The translations under genes were made by a program, and so were the position numbers. From NCBI RefSeq assembly GCF_000340215.1, contig NW_006921539.1:1002507-1066506 (forward strand): a stretch of 64,000 nt of DNA, written 5' to 3'. Positions 32,872 to 44,381 of the stretch are shown one piece after another; within the stretch, counting starts at the first letter, position 1; each line of letters starts with the position of its first letter. This stretch comes from Pseudocercospora fijiensis CIRAD86. Its lineage: Eukaryota > Ascomycota > Dothideomycetes > Mycosphaerellales > Mycosphaerellaceae. Under the pieces are notes generated by a model. It saw nothing but the letters and a program-made list of their open reading frames with translations. It made no database searches and was not told the origin of the DNA.

Positions 32872-35336
32872 GAGGACGTGCTGAAGCCGATGCCAACTTT
32901 CTGACGCAAACGCCAGATTCAGTGGACACATACAAGTCAAGCCAGCTAGCATCAACCACTGCCCACCTACGATCCCTGATTGCCAATCTGCCTACGCCTG
33001 TACCATTACCTGTGACCCGCTTCCTCCCAGCCCGCGAGTCGTCACCCGACAGCATTCATTCTAGACACTCTAACAAGTCTATCAGCAGCATCTCTTCGAT
33101 ATCAGACGGCTCCTCAGAAAGCAGCTACGCTTTTGGCCTTCGCCGAAGAAAGCCCGACTTGCGACTCCTCAAGAAGAAAAGCAAGCCTTCTCAGCACCTC
33201 ATCCAGAAACCGTCGATCCTGAAACTTCCTAGTGATGGACGACGATCGCCTTCGTTCTATAAGCCTAAAGTCGTTGAGGATACAGGGGTAGTGGAATCCA
33301 CGACCAAGCACATTACGCCACCACCTCCCTCAGAGAAGCCCATGCCACTCAGTTTATCAGAGCTCTTGCGCACCGATCCCGATATCAAGCCCATTCGAAA
33401 AGTGCAGACTCTCAACCTGCCTGACAGACGACCAGATCTGCTTCGTAACAGCCCCAACGATAGCAAGAGTCGGCCAAACCTCCGGCGACGCATATCCGCG
33501 AAGAACATCAATTCTGGTCCACAACGGCGACAACTGCGCTTTGGTAGCCCACAAATTCTAGAAACCAAGAGACATCATCACGATGTCACGCCCCCAGAGG
33601 ATGAGCCGAGTGTTTCCGGTAAAAGCCCCTTTCGACATGGCGATTCATATTTCCACACGTTTGGATCAGATACGATGTACAATGAGGAATTCATACCTCC
33701 ACGACCACCTCAAGCTATTGAAGAGCGCAAGCAACAGTCAGAGCAGCTGACGTCGGGCTCTGATTCTCGCAGTCGAGGAGAGCCTGGCATACCACTGCCA
33801 TCGTTGCTGCAACCTGACATAGCTGAGCCGCCAGTTCGGAAGCCCAAGAAACGGAATTCAAGCGCATTCTTCAACATCTTTCGACTTGCTGCTTTCAAAG
33901 ACGTCAACGTATTTGAGCTGCCATCGAAGAGAAAAGCGAGAACCCCACCACGAAAGTCGTCAGCAGCCACGCCAGTGACTCCAGCAGCGACGCCGGGCAT
34001 CATGGTCAGCAGTCCGGTTGATTCGCAGCGATGTCCGAGCATCGTGCCTGAACTCACAATCCCGAGCTACTTCGCTCGACCTCCAATTACACGCGGAGAC
34101 AGCCAAACGAGTTTGACTCCGATCAGTCCAGCATTGTCACCGGGCGCTGTTCCAATGATCCCTGGAGAGCTCATTCGTACTGCTCCGGAATCTATACGCA
34201 AATCGCGGGCTCAGAACAGGTCGTCTTCGGAAGCCTTGTCGCCTTTCGGTACGCCTCGAAATCGACAAAGAAGGTATCGCGAAAGTAGTTTGGAGAATGC
34301 GGCAGAAGTCCATGATGAGGGATCATATGTTTCTGCTCCTGCATCACGTTCGCCATCAGCAGGCTCACGTAGCGCTCAAGTCAATGAAGGCAGCTCATAC
34401 GGCAACAAGAGTGGCTCTATCCAACCTTCACCAGGAGCGGATGTTGATGTTGCATCGCAAGGAGTGCATGATGTGAGAGAAGATTTTCACGATGCAACCC
34501 TGAAGAAGAAACCCAGTATTTGGACAGGCCTTTCCATGAGTCTTCGCCAACACCGTTCCTCGACAACTCTCGAAGACAATCAAGCTCAGAAAAACACCAT
34601 TGCGGCCATCGCGCGCAGATCAACATTATCCCTCAAAACATCCCTCTCACGCATCAACCTCCGCCCCTCAACCTCCACAATCAACGTCCGTAACGGCAAA
34701 CTCGCAAAAAAATCTTCAATCCTCCTCCTCCTCGAACCCGTCGAGAAACAGAAACCAGACATCGATCCACAAGCCCCTGCACCAACCTCAAAGCCCCGCC
34801 CCATCACCCCCTCGGACCTCACCATCACATCCTTCACCCAAACCCCCTTCAGCCAACGCTACCACGACACGCAACGCGCGACGCAACAAGCCATCCGCTC
34901 CTTCATCTCCGACACGCTGGACGAAGAATCCGACGACGAAACCGACAACGACATCGTGCTCGGGTTTGAAACCGACGTGCCCGACCACCTCCCCGACAGT
35001 CCGTTGTGTCCTTTGCATCCGAAACACAAAAGTGGCGGCAAGGCGATTTGTCCGTTGCATGGGAGGTCTGTGATGAAGAAGAAGAAGAGGAATGTGAAGA
35101 GTTTGAATCGGGTGGAGATTGTTTTTGATACGCAGGAACAGGGGAGGAGGATGGGGGGTGGTGGGACGGATGGTGGCGGGGATGGGTCTGAGGTGGAGGG
35201 TGTTTGGAGACGGGAGCGCAGGGCTAAGGCGAGGAGGAGTGACGAGGAGGGCAGAGGGAGGAGACGGGAACGTGGGGAGGGTGCGTGGGAGGCGAGGAGG
35301 AGGAGGAGGAGGGCTGGGAAGCGGAGGGTGAGGTGA
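32490..35336 (+). CDS. Large disordered Ser/Pro/Arg-rich protein, unknown function
   Basis: An open frame of 948 aa. It is mostly low complexity: Ser/Pro/Arg in the first 300 residues, SSISSISDGSSESSYAFGLRRRKPDL, many SP and RxxS sites, and a Gly/Arg tail (about 880-948) encoded by purine-rich DNA that may be beyond the true end. A conserved-looking island near residues 820-860 reads LPDSPLCPLHPKHKSGG and then KAICPLHG, a CPLH..CPLH pair that could bind a metal. Another island is FFNIFRLAAFKDVNVFELPSKR. The start is uncertain because the first 130 codons overlap the 154-aa frame. It may be spliced from 32407. I do not recognise a family. It is convergent with the receptor gene. Confidence 0.6.
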   Translation: MQHVSSGVLQELQQQGEGEAEGQSGGFGASPGGGRGVSSLSSPETSQISFLFAAEDRSRPSQSTPPLFVTSPASPGESPPTVLGRRRSGAGSPSEETVAIQRSGAGSPASPASPWSSTSEALSPQLIGGRAEADANFLTQTPDSVDTYKSSQLASTTAHLRSLIANLPTPVPLPVTRFLPARESSPDSIHSRHSNKSISSISSISDGSSESSYAFGLRRRKPDLRLLKKKSKPSQHLIQKPSILKLPSDGRRSPSFYKPKVVEDTGVVESTTKHITPPPPSEKPMPLSLSELLRTDPDIKPIRKVQTLNLPDRRPDLLRNSPNDSKSRPNLRRRISAKNINSGPQRRQLRFGSPQILETKRHHHDVTPPEDEPSVSGKSPFRHGDSYFHTFGSDTMYNEEFIPPRPPQAIEERKQQSEQLTSGSDSRSRGEPGIPLPSLLQPDIAEPPVRKPKKRNSSAFFNIFRLAAFKDVNVFELPSKRKARTPPRKSSAATPVTPAATPGIMVSSPVDSQRCPSIVPELTIPSYFARPPITRGDSQTSLTPISPALSPGAVPMIPGELIRTAPESIRKSRAQNRSSSEALSPFGTPRNRQRRYRESSLENAAEVHDEGSYVSAPASRSPSAGSRSAQVNEGSSYGNKSGSIQPSPGADVDVASQGVHDVREDFHDATLKKKPSIWTGLSMSLRQHRSSTTLEDNQAQKNTIAAIARRSTLSLKTSLSRINLRPSTSTINVRNGKLAKKSSILLLLEPVEKQKPDIDPQAPAPTSKPRPITPSDLTITSFTQTPFSQRYHDTQRATQQAIRSFISDTLDEESDDETDNDIVLGFETDVPDHLPDSPLCPLHPKHKSGGKAICPLHGRSVMKKKKRNVKSLNRVEIVFDTQEQGRRMGGGGTDGGGDGSEVEGVWRRERRAKARRSDEEGRGRRRERGEGAWEARRRRRRAGKRRVR

Positions 35337-35744
35337 AGTAGGTAGGGAGGTAGGTCATCTGGAAAAGGATGAAATTTTTTTTTACAAAAGTTTCTTTTTT
35401 TGGGTTATATCGTTCTCGTGCGCGGAAATGAAAAAAGCAAAGAAGGGTGTCTTTTTTTCTTTACGAAGTACTGACTGTACTCGCCTGACTTTAATTTCCA
35501 CCATCCTATCTCCATCTCCTCTTTAACTCGGGATTGCTCCTCTCGTCCGAGATCTGTTTCGCACTTTTTGAACTACAACAGTACATATATGTCCGGGAGA
35601 TTTTTTTTTTTCCAAACGGGAATATGTATGTACAATCATGCCTGCCTGCCTCGGTCGCTCGCTTGCTACAGCTGCTTTTTTAACTTCATCTCGAATTCAC
35701 GTCCATCCATCCATCCATCCATCCATCCTCCTATCCCAATATCA
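35337..35744. other. Convergent intergenic region with TCCA repeats
   Basis: 408 bp between two converging genes. It is T-rich with several poly-T runs (35379, 35395, 35451, 35601), suited to 3' ends, and holds a CCAT tetranucleotide repeat at about 35702-35727. Confidence 0.5.
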
Positions 35745-37619
35745 TCATAACCTATTCCCCCTACAATCATCCCCATACCCACCATGTCCCTGTCCTCCAT
35801 AGCTCGAAACATCCTCCCTACTCTCCCCCGCCTCACTCGGAGGATTCAAAGCCAAGCCACCCCTCGAATACGCCTCTCGGGGATCAAAACTCACCGATTT
35901 CGCACTGTTCGCTCGACTCGGAGCGTAAGGTTGGGCGAAACTTGAATTTGGGGCTCGATAGCGACGTTCTTCGGAGTCGCGGCGGGCGGCTGTTGGGGGG
36001 CGGGTGAGAGGGGGGTCGAAGTCGTCGCGTTGTGTGGATGACGACGTAGCGTCTCCTGGTGTGGGTGTGATGCGGCCGATGTATTCCGAGGGGATGCGCC
36101 CGCGGCCGAAGGTTGGGGCTGTGGGGTCGAGGGCTGGGGAGTCGCCTCGAGAGAGGGGGGTTCGGTGGGTGTCGTCCGGGGAGGTGAGGGTGGAGGATGG
36201 GGGGTTTTTCATGTCGAGGTCTGCGGTGTTGACGAAGGGAGGAGGAGGTTTGGATTGCATTTCGAAGGTCGTGGCTTGGGGGCCTCGTTGGTATTTTAGG
36301 AGTTCGGCGTTGGAATTGCTGCGCATGATCTCGGGTCGGGCGTCTAGGCTCACGAATTCTCGGTGTTTCGGGGAGAGTTTGGAGCGGAAGTAGGACGACC
36401 ATGCTGGGAAGAATGAGGGTCGTGTGAGGAGGAGGAAGACTTGGAGTCCCATGAGGGCGAGGAGGAGGAGCACTGCGACCAGCGTGGGCTCGTTCACCAG
36501 CCATCCTTGCACCAGTGGCAAACACTTGTTCTTGTCGTTGGGATGTTGTGCCAAGCAAAATAGCCATGGCTTCACCTTCTCCCAGTCTTGGGTGATTGAT
36601 GACTGCATGCCGTCCAAGGAAACGAAGACAATGGAGAAGAAAATGACATCGACCAGAACAATGCTGACGATGCAGATTCCTCGCCACTGCAGCCATAAAA
36701 CTTTCTTCAATCTTCGGTAGACCGCTCGAGCGGTCATGGTGCGGACACTTCCTTGGTATGACGGCAGAGCTCCTGATGAGGCATTCGTTGAGAGATCCGA
36801 TCGATCGGTCCAGAGATTCTTCAGATAGACATGAATGCAGTAGCTGAATGTTGCCAGTTGCAGGATGGCTGCCATTCCAGCCATGGCAAGCAGTGGGCCC
36901 CAGAAATCGCCCATGGAGTGGTCGTGATTGACGTGGCAGGCATTGCCAAATCTAAAGCTGACTCCCGTAATGGTGATGGTCACAGTAAATAGGATTGCTG
37001 GCACACCCCAACCGGCCAGCTGCGAGATGTAGAAGAATTTTCGGCCGGGCACAATATCCCAGCATATTTGTAAATTCATGGAGAGCGCACGGATAAAGAT
37101 CCACATCATTGCGGTCAATCCTCCAGCGATAATGAAAGCTCCTCCCGCGGCGCATGCGTTAGATGTGTACATATCGTTAGGCGTAATTTCGTCGTAACAT
37201 TGCTCTGGTCTGGCTCCTAAGGGAATTGTGAATCCAAGGGTGATCATGATGACGGATAGCACGAGGCAAACACTCAGGTAATGGCTTCGCGTGTGCTGTG
37301 CCGGCAGAAGCACGTACGATAGGAGCATGAAGGTGAGCAGGGCGAGGCCCAGGACATTCAGCCACTCGGAGACGTTATTATAGGTATGGAAGGTGTCGGA
37401 GTAGGCGTATTTCGTGGCGGGACAGGGCAAGCAACAGTTGGGCTGTCCCGGCAGGTCGTCGATGCGTGCGCAGAATCGGCCTTCAATGACTTCGGCGGGT
37501 CAGTGGATCGACGTCAGACCGGTCTGCTTCCATGCCGACTTACATCCTCCATCACTTGAGAATCGCGCGGCATCCAGAAACGGGGCGACGCAATTGCCCA
37601 CCAACGTCGAGTTTGCCAT
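35745..37619 (-). CDS. Seven-helix G-protein-coupled-receptor-like protein, two exons
   Basis: 603 aa from exons 37544-37619 and 35745-37480. The intron (63 bp) begins GTAAGT and has a CTGAC branch point. The extracellular N-terminus is Cys-rich (GGCRFCARIDDLPGQPNCCLPCP). The pattern CCxPCPxTxYxY followed by seven hydrophobic helices (about 66-85, 93-113, 135-157, 180-200, 220-242, 290-312 and 350-375) fits the fungal cAMP-receptor/Frizzled-like GPCR group. A long Ser/Pro/Arg-rich cytosolic tail (about 400-603) carries the likely phosphorylation sites. It would sit in the plasma membrane and signal to a heterotrimeric G protein; the ligand is unknown. No breaks are seen. The minus-strand Pro/Arg-rich frame inside it is a shadow. 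Confidence 0.85.
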
Positions 37620-38071
37620 GGTGCGGTTCAGTCGATCATGACGCTCCAGATGCCTCCCATACAGCAGTTGGACGATTACAAGGCCAGCTTAAGTCGGAGT
37701 CGCAGGAGTGACAGAGGCGCTGGCTGGGTGAGGGAGCACGAGGCCTCACTGAGGTTGATGTAGGAAACACAGATGCAACAGGAACAGGCTTTGAGAGAGA
37801 CAGCGTCGGCGTAGCTGAGGGGGACTACGGTGAGGGAGAGTATGGGCAGAGATGGGCAGAGGACAGGACAGGACAGGTCGCTACGCCTCCATCATCATCC
37901 ACGATCGATCCATAATGCAGCACTCTTCTCGTACGCGACGGGCGCCCCACCACTGGCCCTGGCAGTCCTGGCCGTCGAGACAATGCAGGCGCGAGTGGGC
38001 GCAGTTTGACAGCCAGCCAGCCAGCAGCGATGGAGATGGAGATGGAGACGCTGCGCAAGTCATTCGGGAGG
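37620..38071. promoter_or_regulatory. Upstream region of the receptor gene
   Basis: 452 bp between the receptor start and the decayed transposon. It contains a GGACA repeat (about 37859-37877) and a GATGGA repeat near 38028-38046. No gene is seen. Confidence 0.4.
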
Positions 38072-41000
38072 CGAATATAATACCGCATGCGTATGTAGTC
38101 CGTGCGTACGGTGTCGGTAAATAGTTGAAGGTCCGCCCGACTTCCGCCTAGCTTCTCCTACGCGCGACGTATGCTATTGTTTTGTTAATACTCCTCCGTA
38201 TCTATAGACCTAGCTCTTTTATCGTTTCTATTACTAAGATTACTAGTATTTATCGATATTACCTCCTCTTTATACGATATAGCTTCTATTCGATTAAATT
38301 TACTAGCGCCGGCGGCGGAGGTTATAGCGGAGGCTACCTAGGGCGATTTTACGCTCGAAAGCGACGAGAATATAGCAGACGTATCTAAAAAGGAAGAAAG
38401 CGATAATTTTAGTAAAGAAACTAGTAATAAGTTAATAACTCCTCTAATAAACGCCTTCGGCGTAGTACGAAGTCCCGGATATTAAAACCGCTCGAGGGTA
38501 CTATATTCGCATATCTCTCTTATATCGACGACCTTAAATACTAGCGCTAGCGGTATATTCTATATAATATATTAGACTCGTTTATTCTATTAGTAAAAGA
38601 TTAGTATACGTTTAAACTATACGTCGATAATATCTAGGTCGTCGATAAAGCGTAGTATTTTAAACGTAATAGTACCGAGACGATACGCTATACTTATCGC
38701 TTTTATAAGAAGTAGGGTTAGAAGGCTAATAAGTCGAAAAGTCGGTATTTTAATAAGAATAAGAAGAAGATAGAGCTAGCGCGTAGTTGTCCTATAATAA
38801 TAAAGGTTATTAGTATCTGTAGTTAGAATAAGAAGACAAGTAAGGAAGAGGTAGTATCGTATTATATTTAATACGTTAGTTATAAAGAATACTACTAAGA
38901 TTGCTAACTAAATAACTTTAATAATTTCCGACGGTATAGCGCGCTCTTAAGTATAGCTAGATATAAGATCTGCTATAGATACCGCCCTTCGTAGGTATAC
39001 TATTATTTAAAGGCATAATACGACCTAATCGCGTACTAGCGCTTTAAGGATACCGGTAGCTTATTCTTACGAAAACACGATATACTTAATTCCGGAAGGA
39101 ACTTCCTTACTACGTATAAGTCTAGCAAACTCGGCGGCGCGTTACTTATATAGCAAACTTAGCAAAAAGACGTATTATAGTAATATAAATAGTATAAGTT
39201 AAATTTATATTATTATCTCGACTATAGAGTAAGGTTAGAATTCTACTCGGCGGACCGTCGCGCCCGCGTATCCGGACTCCGATTAACTAATAGATCGATA
39301 CGTAATCGCGTCTAACTTATTAAATCGATAGTAATCGATAGAAGAAGATATTAGACTTAGTTGCCTACGAATTCTTTACGAAAAGCTAGAATCTTAGGAC
39401 TTTAAAGTTCTTCGCTTAAAGCGGCAGCGCCGTAGAGCCTTAGCTTCGAGCTAATAAGATAATTTAGAAGCTCTAGCAATAGCTCGGTCCGGCTTCTAGC
39501 GCGTCTTAGTAGGCCGAATACTAAACTTTAGATTCTTTTGTTTTAATTTTAGTTTTCTATTATAATAATTACTAATTTAACGCGATAGTTAGTTATAAAT
39601 ACGAGATAGCATTAGTTAAAAGACAGATTAATAGCGAGATTGCGTATAGCATTATATTTGCGTCTAAAACCGGCCTAGAACTGCTCCGATAGCACTAAGT
39701 TATCGCTTTTATAGATACTATATATAAGACTAATTCCCTAGGTTAGTATCTTTATACTATCTATATTAAGGACAAATATAGCATAATACGCGCGGTAGCT
39801 TATATACTATCTCCTACTAATAATAGCGATATTGTCGCTGCCTTCCTTCGTATAATAAGGTACTAGTATAGGTAGTTTCTAATTTATATACTAATAGACG
39901 ACTTAGCTACTAAGCGACGAGCTATTCGAATAGCGTTTCCTACTACTAAACACCTCTAGTAACCTCCTTTGCTACGTCTACGTCTAGCGTACTATTAACC
40001 GTTACTTTAGTAGTAAAATCTACGCTAAGACGCGTCGCTATATTAAAGCCGCGGTTATCTATTATCGGTCGCTTAAAGGCGCGAAAGAGTTACTATAAGC
40101 CGTTATTTCGAGCCTTCCTCGAAACGCTAACTACGAGAAGAACAAGCTATATTTAGAGGTAGAAATAGGTAAGGATATCGCGTTATAAGTAAACTACTTT
40201 TATATATTTAATATACTACTAATTATCGAGTAAAATAAGGATACTAATATAAACGAGAGCTTCTACGCGTGCCTTAAATTAGACGAGAAGTCGCCTATAG
40301 TAGCGGACTATTTACTAGTTAGCGTTATAATATATATATTCTAAAAAGTCGCTAATAAAGATCTCTACTCTCTCCTTATTAAGCGCCGCTAGACCGTTAA
40401 TATATATCCTTTTACTCGCAGAGACGACAACGAGCTTAGAGAATACCTTCTATGCCTACTATAGCCTATATAGCGTAAGGTTAGCGCTAAGATTAATCGC
40501 GCTAACGATTCTATAGTATTCTACGATCCTATCGCCCTTGCTAAGTATAACGCGTCTAGTCTACTAACCTATAACTATCGCTTCTTTAGGCAATAGTACG
40601 TCCTTTACTTCTATTTTTAGTTTTATTATATTTAGCTCTACCGTACCCTTATTAAAGAGCGCTACTAGTATTACTAGATTAGCATATTTAAAGGGCGTAG
40701 ACTCGAGATCTGCGAGACTCTAATAAAGGCTAATAACCTTACTTTATAAGCTAATATAACTATAACGGCGATAGCGACGGCGATAGCGGCTATCGTTAAT
40801 AATAGCTATCGTCTCGAGATCTATAAAACAATAAACGACTATTACGAGATAATCTTTAAATTAGAGCGTAAGTGCGACGAAGAAGGCCTTAACGACGACG
40901 ATATTAAGCGCGCTACTATAATATAAGACGCTATCTATATCTTCTATAAAGTAGGCAATAATATAAGGCGCTAGTTTACCGAGTTATTTATATGTGCTTT

Positions 41001-41856
41001 TAATAAATAACGACCTAACCGCGAGGTTATACTATCTTCTATAAAGCTAGCGCTACTACAAGCGCTATTACCTAATAACACAACACTACAACACTACTAC
41101 CCTCTTAATCTACTACCGGTAGACGCGATATAGAGTAAGAGCCGGAAGCGTAAGAGGTCCGAGAAAGAGGCAGAACTATTATAGGTACTATTAGGAATAC
41201 TATAAGCGACAAATACGCGTATTTTTAGTTCTAAGCCGCAGCTAGCGGTTCTAGTTAGTACTAACGCGTATTCTATGCCGCTTACTACTACTAGCGCGGT
41301 AGTAAGCGATATAGATACTACCGCGGTAGTAACTTATAGTCCTTATATACCTCTACTAATACTACTAGCGATAAATAGGTAGTAATATATATCTCCGAGC
41401 GCGATAACAGTCTATAGTAGTATACCTTATATACCGCCGCTCTCTAATATATATTAACGCTATTAAAATAGTAGTAAAATAGCAATAATCGCTAACTATA
41501 CCTTAAATTTTACTATACCGCTATTTTACTAATAAACTTTAGCTTTATTTTTAGTAATATACCTAGTATCTATTAGTAGAGATTGCGGGGTCGTTAAAGC
41601 AGCACAAATCTTACTAAATTCGCTATTAAATGCTATACGCTACCCTCTTACTATCGATACTTAGTATATAAGTAGAAATCGTACTACTCCTACCCCTTTA
41701 TATACCGTCGACCTAGCAATAGCAACGCGCGCCGACGACGAGATTACGTTTTCTACAGTCACGTACACTACGGCGCGGACTTCTATATCTCACCGAGTCC
41801 GTTGCGGAAGGCCCGCGCTATGTAGGCCTGCACCGTGCATACGGTATTATATTCGG
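38072..41856 (+). mobile_element. RIP-decayed Mutator-like (MULE) DNA transposon
   Basis: 3.8 kb of TAG/TA-rich sequence is bounded by CGAATATAATACCGCATGC (38072-38090) and its inverted near-copy (41838-41856), which match at 18 of 19 positions; the one difference is a C/T transition. In the middle, about 39690-39970, a plus frame reads AFIDTIYKTNSLG, YLYTIYIKDKYSIIRA, SPTNNSDIVAAFLRIIRY and DDLATKRRAIRIAFP with stops between. This matches the MULE transposase core, where D of (L)DxTYKTN and D of TDD are catalytic. No 9-bp target duplication is evident directly outside the inverted repeats, so the exact ends remain tentative. It is inactive because of many stops. Confidence 0.72.
39690..39970 (+). 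pseudogene. MULE transposase catalytic core (broken)
   Basis: The best-preserved part of the transposon. The D-x-x-Y-K-T-N pattern (IDTIYKTNSLG) and the D-D/E pair in the LIDDLATKRRAIRIAFP segment correspond to the first two acidic residues of the DDE triad of Mutator-type transposases. Stops stand at likely Trp and Gln codons (LG-stop-YLYT, RY-stop-YR). The N-terminal part of the element near 38640-38830 is Lys/Asn-rich with SCP and could be the zinc-binding region. Confidence 0.65.
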
Positions 41857-44381
41857 TCCCGTCACTCGCGGCCGCTGAGACGCTCGTGGGACGCAGCGTT
41901 CCTGGCCTACAGAATAGGCCCTGGCGAGACTAGTTCTGGCTGCCGACGCCAAGCCGCTTCCCGCACAATCCCTACCATCCCTTCTGATTCGAGCGCCGTG
42001 TCCGAACAGTCACACTGCGACTTCTCGCCTCCGCCAACGAGCACGACCACGGCGGCACGCGAAATGCGCATCTCTTCCACGGCACGGGAGAGACAAGACC
42101 ATGTCGTCGACGGCATCGACGGCCGTGTACATTACATCCGACTGCGCCCCATCCGAGCTCGATATTGCATAGCCCGCTGAGAACGGCGGTGATGCTTGTC
42201 ACCACCGCCAAGCATAGAATAGCACGCGCTGTCGCTTGCAGTCTGCACACTGCTTCGCGATCGGAAGCGACCGCATCCAATGTGGCAAGCGGTGGAGCTC
42301 AGCAAGCAGCGAACGTGTCTCAGAGCACAACTTCCGACACACCGTGCTACACTTCCGATCGTGTCGCAAAATAGCACCAGCTTCGTCAGGCCTTCGTCAC
42401 CCTGCTTCACGCACGCAACTCGTCGAACGCGATATCGATATCTGCTTTCGTGTTCACCTCGTTCCTATCAAGCCCGGCAACATCTCCATACGCGTAAAAC
42501 TGCCTGTCCACCTCCAGGCATCAGTCGTGGCGTCTTCGGAAGGATTCGCGTCCTGTCCAGCCTGCTAGCGCAATTCCTACGCAACCAGTCGCCTGCTCGA
42601 AATGGCCATTGCGACTTCCATTGGTAGGAGCAAGAATCATCAATTGCAAAGCCCACCGCTTTGAGCAACCAACATCTCGTCCACTGGCCTTGTTGGGCCA
42701 GCTCTCACAATCGCCAAGTCTCAGCTCTCACCACCCCCTCCCACCCACCATCAACCCTACACATCTGATGCAATAATCCACCAATCTGCTTAATCCAACA
42801 AGATCTGGAGTTCAAATAAAGTTTCAGGAGAGGCGCCTCTTGAAGCTCACCACATCGAAGCTCAGCATACCGCCCACCTCCCACTGGACTGCATCGTCCC
42901 AAGTGTGACAATGACATCCGCATCATCATGCTGTCTCGGTAATTCCATCCATCTGCGCGGGCGGTCGTACAGCATCCTCATCATGCCATCCAACCTTCTC
43001 CATTTGTGCAACTTCCATCACACCTGTATCACATTAACAGGCGTCACCCAGAATCACAAATCCTTGTACGCCCGCTTGGGCCTCTTGTCCTCCACTCGGA
43101 CCAGCTTACTAGGTGCAGTGTCGATCACTCAGGCATGCAAGCAAACGGGAACGACGCCGAACGCAGACGACCGTCTTCTTCAGAACCCTCGCTTGACGCC
43201 AAATGCCTCGTGGGAACGAGGATGCGGCCTTGTGAGATTTGACGGCCTTCTGCCAAGCTTCAGAGGCAGAAACCGTTCAACTTCACGGGAATACTGAAAT
43301 GCTTCGAGAAATCCGCTGCCTGCCTATCTGCACTGCAAAGACTTCCCAATTCTGGAAACGAAACCTATAAGATTTAGCATGTACGGACGACAAGGGGTTT
43401 TCTGACGTCCGTCATTGCACTGGAAGCTTTCTCGACGACACCATACCATTTCAAAAGGCTTGCGTGAATAGCGATTGCACCAGCATTTACTTTTGCACCG
43501 ATGCACTCAACATCGCCGCGTGCCGCCCTGTAATGAGCAGCTCGGTGGATGCAAAATTTCTGTGAAAGCACTAGTCGAGTATCAACGTTGGATAGGCCGT
43601 TGATGTCTCGGTAGGCGCCCGGAACACGAAATTGAGTTTGGATGACTGTGACTGACTCGACTTGGCTCGCAGCCTTGTATCGAAGTACAGTACACACTTA
43701 CAAAGCCTCATCAAACGCCCATGTCTCGGTAGACGCATAATTGAGTTCATTGAAGCGCGATTGCAGGTGAAGCGGGCTGGCGCGGCGCTTTCAATGTGCA
43801 CCAGAGATTCCACAAGTCTGATGACGAACGATTGATCCTGATTGAACAGATGGCCATTCTTAGGCCTATCACCTTCGATATGCGCGATATCTCAAAATCT
43901 CTCGTCTGACTGAGATTCTCTAAAATATCCGGCATCCCGGCATCATATCTATCCATCGAAAGCCGAATCGAAGCAGCAATGATCGATCATAGGAGCAGAC
44001 AGCACCGTATATCTCGGAGGTGATAACACAAAGCGTGCCATGACCCAGCATCTTCCCGTCGATCGTTCGTGCCGCTCACGAAGCAGCCGTGTTTTGGCTG
44101 ACACGAAGCGCCGAAGCGGCACGACACTGGTCTGCTGGTCATTCACGAAGAATCCTCCTCTGCCGTCTTCCCGTCTTCCCTGCAAATATCGCCTAATACT
44201 GCCCCTCCCAACTTGCTCATCAGAAGCCACGTTGGGCGTGCGCGCACTTGGTTCGATTCCATGTCCATCATCATCATCTCTTTCGGCGTGATGAGTATGT
44301 ATGCTGAGGATGCACTTGTGGACATTGCTTGATCGTGAGGTGTCCCCTCGTCTTCATAGTGTACGTGAACTGGATCGGCTT
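41857..44381. other. 2.5 kb with no gene I can support
   Basis: Ordinary composition. Open frames up to 130 aa occur on both strands (such as 42905-43297 plus and 43374-43697 minus), without recognisable domains or splice patterns. Confidence 0.45.

Noticed and set aside
34600..35073. 157-aa plus frame rich in Pro/Ser/Thr inside the 948-aa ORF
   Set aside because: Shadow frame in low-complexity, C-rich DNA.
35884..36696. 270-aa Pro/Arg/His-rich minus frame inside the receptor gene
   Set aside because: It is a shadow of the disordered receptor tail in another frame.
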